Source: CAVTOO01 sp963736355 (GTDB taxonomy: Bacteria; Pseudomonadota; Alphaproteobacteria; Rhizobiales; Xanthobacteraceae). From it: a stretch of DNA of 64,000 bases. This document shows positions 61,170 through 64,000 of this stretch, piece by piece (within the stretch, counting starts at the first letter, position 1; each line of letters opens with the position of its first letter). The translations under genes and the position numbers were made by a program. A model generated the notes under the pieces. It was not told the DNA's origin and made no database searches. It saw only the letters and a list, made by a program, of their open reading frames with translations. The stretch spans positions 62,001 to 126,000 of the forward strand of contig CAVTOO010000008.1 in the NCBI GenBank assembly GCA_963736355.1, read 5' to 3'.

Positions 61170-63317
61170 ATGCCGCGCGTGTCGAGAACGACAAAAAGCA
61201 AACCCGGAAGAAAATCCGGCACTTCGACGCGCCGCCCGCGCAAGGCGGTCGCCTCAGGTGAGTTGAAGCGCGTCCGCGCCGAAGCCGAAGCGGCGATGGC
61301 CGAGGCTGACCGCGCGCATGCACGCTTGCGCGAAGCCATTGAGCTTCTGCCGGAAGGCGTCGTCTTCATCGATGCCGAAGGCCGCTACATTCTCTGGAAC
61401 AGAAAATACGCCGACATCTACAAAGGCAGCGCCGATCTGTTCAAACCCGGCGTCCGCCTCGAAGATACGCTGCGCGTCGGTGTGGCGCGCGGCGACTATC
61501 CCGAAGCGGTCGGCCGCGAAGAAGAGTGGATCAAGGAGCGCCTCTCCAAACTTTATCAGCCGGGCGGTCAGCGCCACGAGCAGTTGCTGGCCGATGGTCG
61601 CACCATCATGATCGAGGAGCAGATCACCAGCGACGGCGGCGTGATCGGTGTGCGCGTCGACATCACCGAGATGAAGAAGCGTGAGGCCTCGTTCCGGTTG
61701 CTGTTCGAGGGCAATCCGGTGCCGATGCTTTTGTGCGGGGTCGAAGACGATCGCATTCTGGCGGTAAATGAATCCGCGCTGATTCACTATGGCTATCAGC
61801 GCGACGTGTTTCTGACCAAGACTTTCCAGGAACTGCAGGCGTTCCGTTCGGAAGTGCCGTGGTCGCAGATGGAAGCCGACGAGGAGTTTGGCCGTACATG
61901 GAAGCATGTGCGCGCCGACGGAAATCTCATCGATGTCGCGATCTATTCGCGGCAGGCAATGTATGAAGGCCGCCGCGCGCGCCTCATCGCCGCGATCGAT
62001 ATGACCAGCCGCAAGCTGGCCGAAGCGCGCCTGGCTTATCTCGCCGACCACGACGAGCTGACGGGGCTCGCGAACCGGCAAGTCGTGCGTCGCCACGGCG
62101 ACGACATGATCCGGGATATGAGCAAGGGCCGTTTCGCAGTTGCCTTGTGCATCGACATCGACAAGTTCCGCAACGTCAACGAGGCGTTCGGGCACGACAT
62201 CGGCGACAAGTTCCTGCGCTGCGTGGGGCTGCGGTTGCAGTCGTCGCTGCGCGACAAGGCACTGATCTCGCGGCTCGGCACGGACGAATTCGCAGTCATC
62301 GATGTCGGCCTGACGCGTATCGAGGATGCCGAAAGCCTTGCGACGCGGCTGATCTCGGCGCTGAGCGAGCCCTATCTGATCGAAGGCCATGCGATTTCGG
62401 CGGGCGCCTCCATCGGCATCAGTATCGGTCCGCAGGATGGCGACAATGTCGAGACGCTGCTGAAGAACGCCGATCTGGCGCTGATGCGCGCCAAGGAAGG
62501 CGAGCGCGGTACCTACACCTTCTTCGAGCCCGGCATGGAAGCGCTGCTGCAGAAGCGCCGCCGCATCGAAGCGGATCTGCGCACGGCCATCGCCGGCGGT
62601 GTGCTGCGGCCCTACTATCAGCCATTGATCAACATCGCGAGCGGCCATGTCTCCGGCTACGAGACGCTGGCGCGGTGGCCGCATCCCGAACGCGGCATGA
62701 TTCCGCCGGTGGAATTCATACCGGTGGCCGAGGAAACAGGTTTGATCGGCTCGCTGGGCACGACCATTCTGCGTCGTGCCTGTCTCGACGCAGCGAACTG
62801 GCCGAACGAGGCGCGTGTCGCGGTCAATCTGTCGCCGCTGCAGTTCCGCAGCGGCAATCTGCTCGCGACCGTCATGAACGTCCTGAAGGAATCGGGACTG
62901 GCGCCCTCGCGACTCGAACTCGAGATCACCGAGACGCTGTTGCTTGAGCGCAGCGAAGAAGTGCTGGCGACCCTGCATGCCCTGCGCGCACTCGGCGTGC
63001 GTGTCTGCATGGATGATTTCGGCACGGGGTATTCATCGCTGAGCTACCTGCGCAGCTTCCCGTTCGACAAGATCAAGATCGACCGCTCCTTTATCAAAGG
63101 CGTGGATGCGAGCCCCGATGCCCGCGCCATCGTGCGCGCGATTATCGGGCTTGGCATCGGCCTGGGTGCGACGGTGACGGCCGAAGGCGTGGAGACGGAA
63201 GCGGAACTGGCGTGGTTGCGTGCCGAAGGTTGCCACGAGGCGCAGGGCTTCCTGTTCAGTCAGGCGCGGCCCAATGACGAAATCGTCGCCACAATGAAGG
63301 CCCGGCAGGTCGCTTAA
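61170..63317 (+). CDS. PAS-PAS-GGDEF-EAL cyclic-di-GMP signalling protein
   Basis: 715 residues. A basic N-terminus and coiled-coil segment (KRVRAEAEAAMAEADRAHARLREA) are followed by two PAS domains (about 52-170 and 175-285), a GGDEF domain whose motif reads RLGTDEF, and an EAL domain with ETLARW, NLSPLQF, ELEITET, DDFGTGYSS, KIDRSF, AEGVE and EAQGFLF. All EAL catalytic residues seem kept, while the GGDEF site is changed, so it is probably a c-di-GMP phosphodiesterase. No TM segments, so cytosolic. ATG 61170. Confidence 0.9.
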   Translation: MPRVSRTTKSKPGRKSGTSTRRPRKAVASGELKRVRAEAEAAMAEADRAHARLREAIELLPEGVVFIDAEGRYILWNRKYADIYKGSADLFKPGVRLEDTLRVGVARGDYPEAVGREEEWIKERLSKLYQPGGQRHEQLLADGRTIMIEEQITSDGGVIGVRVDITEMKKREASFRLLFEGNPVPMLLCGVEDDRILAVNESALIHYGYQRDVFLTKTFQELQAFRSEVPWSQMEADEEFGRTWKHVRADGNLIDVAIYSRQAMYEGRRARLIAAIDMTSRKLAEARLAYLADHDELTGLANRQVVRRHGDDMIRDMSKGRFAVALCIDIDKFRNVNEAFGHDIGDKFLRCVGLRLQSSLRDKALISRLGTDEFAVIDVGLTRIEDAESLATRLISALSEPYLIEGHAISAGASIGISIGPQDGDNVETLLKNADLALMRAKEGERGTYTFFEPGMEALLQKRRRIEADLRTAIAGGVLRPYYQPLINIASGHVSGYETLARWPHPERGMIPPVEFIPVAEETGLIGSLGTTILRRACLDAANWPNEARVAVNLSPLQFRSGNLLATVMNVLKESGLAPSRLELEITETLLLERSEEVLATLHALRALGVRVCMDDFGTGYSSLSYLRSFPFDKIKIDRSFIKGVDASPDARAIVRAIIGLGIGLGATVTAEGVETEAELAWLRAEGCHEAQGFLFSQARPNDEIVATMKARQVA

Positions 63318-63337
63318 GGGATCAGGTTGCTTGAGGA

Positions 63338-63709
63338 TCAGCGCCCGACCAGCGTGAAGACAATCGCCAGAATCCACATGACGATGGATGTCGCGGCGGT
63401 CCACAGCGCGAACAGAAGATAGGTATCCCACAGCACCAGCGAACTCGCCCATTGCGCGATGCCTTTGGGCGGGCGCTGCTCCTTGGACAGATAAAGCCAC
63501 ATTTCCGTGCGGCGATAGTCCTTGATGCGTGCTTCGTAGGCCTTGAAGATCAGGATGAAGACCATCACCAGGGTCAGTACGCCGCCGGCCTTGAATGCAA
63601 TTCGCCCTTCGAAAGACAGGCCGAACATCACGCAGAAAATGGCGAGCGATCCGAAGCCGCAGCCTCGCATCACGGTCTCGAACGCGACCTTTCGCATCTC
63701 ATCAAGCAT
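63338..63709 (-). CDS. Hypothetical membrane protein
   Basis: 123 residues with TM segments (FGSLAIFCVMFGLSF, AGGVLTLVMVFILIFKAY and WTAATSIVMWILAIVFTLVG). A cytoplasmic stretch EARIKDYRRTEMWLYLSKEQRPP lies between. It is seen in Rhizobiales but has no known role. ATG 63709. Confidence 0.68.
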   Translation of the reverse strand: MLDEMRKVAFETVMRGCGFGSLAIFCVMFGLSFEGRIAFKAGGVLTLVMVFILIFKAYEARIKDYRRTEMWLYLSKEQRPPKGIAQWASSLVLWDTYLLFALWTAATSIVMWILAIVFTLVGR

Positions 63710-63785
63710 GTGGTCGTGCCCGATCGACAGATGCCCAACGATAGTCCGCGCCGGAGTGGTGGTGCCTCACAATCCAGTGAAGAAT

Positions 63786-64000
63786 CTACAAGCCAATTTG
63801 AAAGAAATTGCCGATAGCCGGCAGCGTCAGCAGCGCCGTGCCGGCCAGCCAGATCCACAATGAGACGACGTTCGAGTCGTCCTTCAGCCCGGCGTATTTT
63901 TCATAGATCGCCGCCGGAACGCCCGCGATGATGATCGTTGCCGTCGAGACCATCAGCGAAGAGAACATCAGCGTCAGTCCCGTGCTTCCGAACAGCAGCG
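63786..64000 (-). CDS. Hypothetical membrane protein, cut at window end
   Basis: At least 71 residues. LFGSTGLTLMFSSLMVSTATIIIAGVPAAIYEKYAG then a TM segment SLWIWLAGTALLTLPAIGNFFQ. The frame stays open through the end of the window, so the ATG at 63968 is not the real start. Function unknown. Confidence 0.6.
   Translation of the reverse strand, partial: LLFGSTGLTLMFSSLMVSTATIIIAGVPAAIYEKYAGLKDDSNVVSLWIWLAGTALLTLPAIGNFFQIGL

Noticed and set aside
61254..62978. 574-codon open frame antisense to the GGDEF-EAL gene
   Set aside because: Same GC effect; arginine/glutamine-rich shadow without recognisable motifs.

Overview
The window is a GC-rich, gene-dense stretch of an alphaproteobacterial chromosome. 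Gene content (DUF3551 and BA14K small secreted proteins, a TIGR02301 protein, CioAB-type oxidase, a rhizobial-type FabI, NadQ-like regulator, DctBD next to TctBA) and abundant palindromic intergenic repeats point to Hyphomicrobiales, most likely the Bradyrhizobium/Rhodopseudomonas/Afipia/Pseudolabrys side. That placement is from memory of families, not from a search. There is no prophage, CRISPR array, transposase or rRNA; one tRNA-Pro(CGG) is present.

Layout. 0-11.6 kb: partial zinc peptidase, moaB, a small glycosyltransferase, two tandem DUF3551 genes, a radical-SAM protein, DUF559 and VOC proteins, rnhB, a GT39 glycosyltransferase, cydAB (CIO type), and a frameshifted AzgA purine permease. 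11.8-20.7 kb: L,D-transpeptidase, CorA, pdxH, a DnaJ-like CbpA, an ECF sigma/anti-sigma pair, fabI, and two small secreted proteins. 20.8-33.8 kb: a long patatin-like protein, GIY-YIG protein, a membrane-anchored trehalose-phosphate synthase, the nadABC operon with a large palindromic operator, then an MFS/AcuI-like pair behind a second palindrome. 33.9-42 kb: DUF2339, NadQ, a tyrosine phosphatase, an HD hydrolase, tag, ygfZ and a dihydroorotase-like gene, nearly all broken by closely spaced frameshifts. 42-50 kb: NUDIX, SRAP, then dctB-dctD and a perfect sigma-54 promoter in front of tctB-tctA and a 48-residue membrane microprotein. 50-64 kb: GNAT, FAD dehydrogenase and Sua5 in one overlapping operon, tRNA-Pro, ribB, MBL, DUF1499, extensin-like protein, a FecCD-type metal/cobalamin ABC uptake set, mepA, a PAS-GGDEF-EAL protein and two small membrane proteins.

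Sequence quality matters here. At least seventeen genes have disrupted frames: sixteen by frameshifts and one by an in-frame stop. Among them are tsaC/sua5, pdxH and nadC, which are normally required. The shifts are single-base insertions or deletions and are densest at 34.0-40.7, 48.7-49.5 and 59.9-60.7 kb. I read most of them as assembly or sequencing error rather than true gene decay. They are typed as pseudogene only because the frame in this sequence is broken.

How genes work together: nadA-nadB-nadC make nicotinate mononucleotide and are probably repressed by the NadQ-like protein encoded 7 kb away. DctB/DctD probably sense a dicarboxylate-type ligand and fire sigma-54 transcription of the TctBA permease, whose binding protein is not in the window. 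The ABC permease, ATPase and binding protein form a divergent uptake unit. Seven palindromic GCATGATC-type elements and several CCGG-type repeats fill most intergenic gaps.
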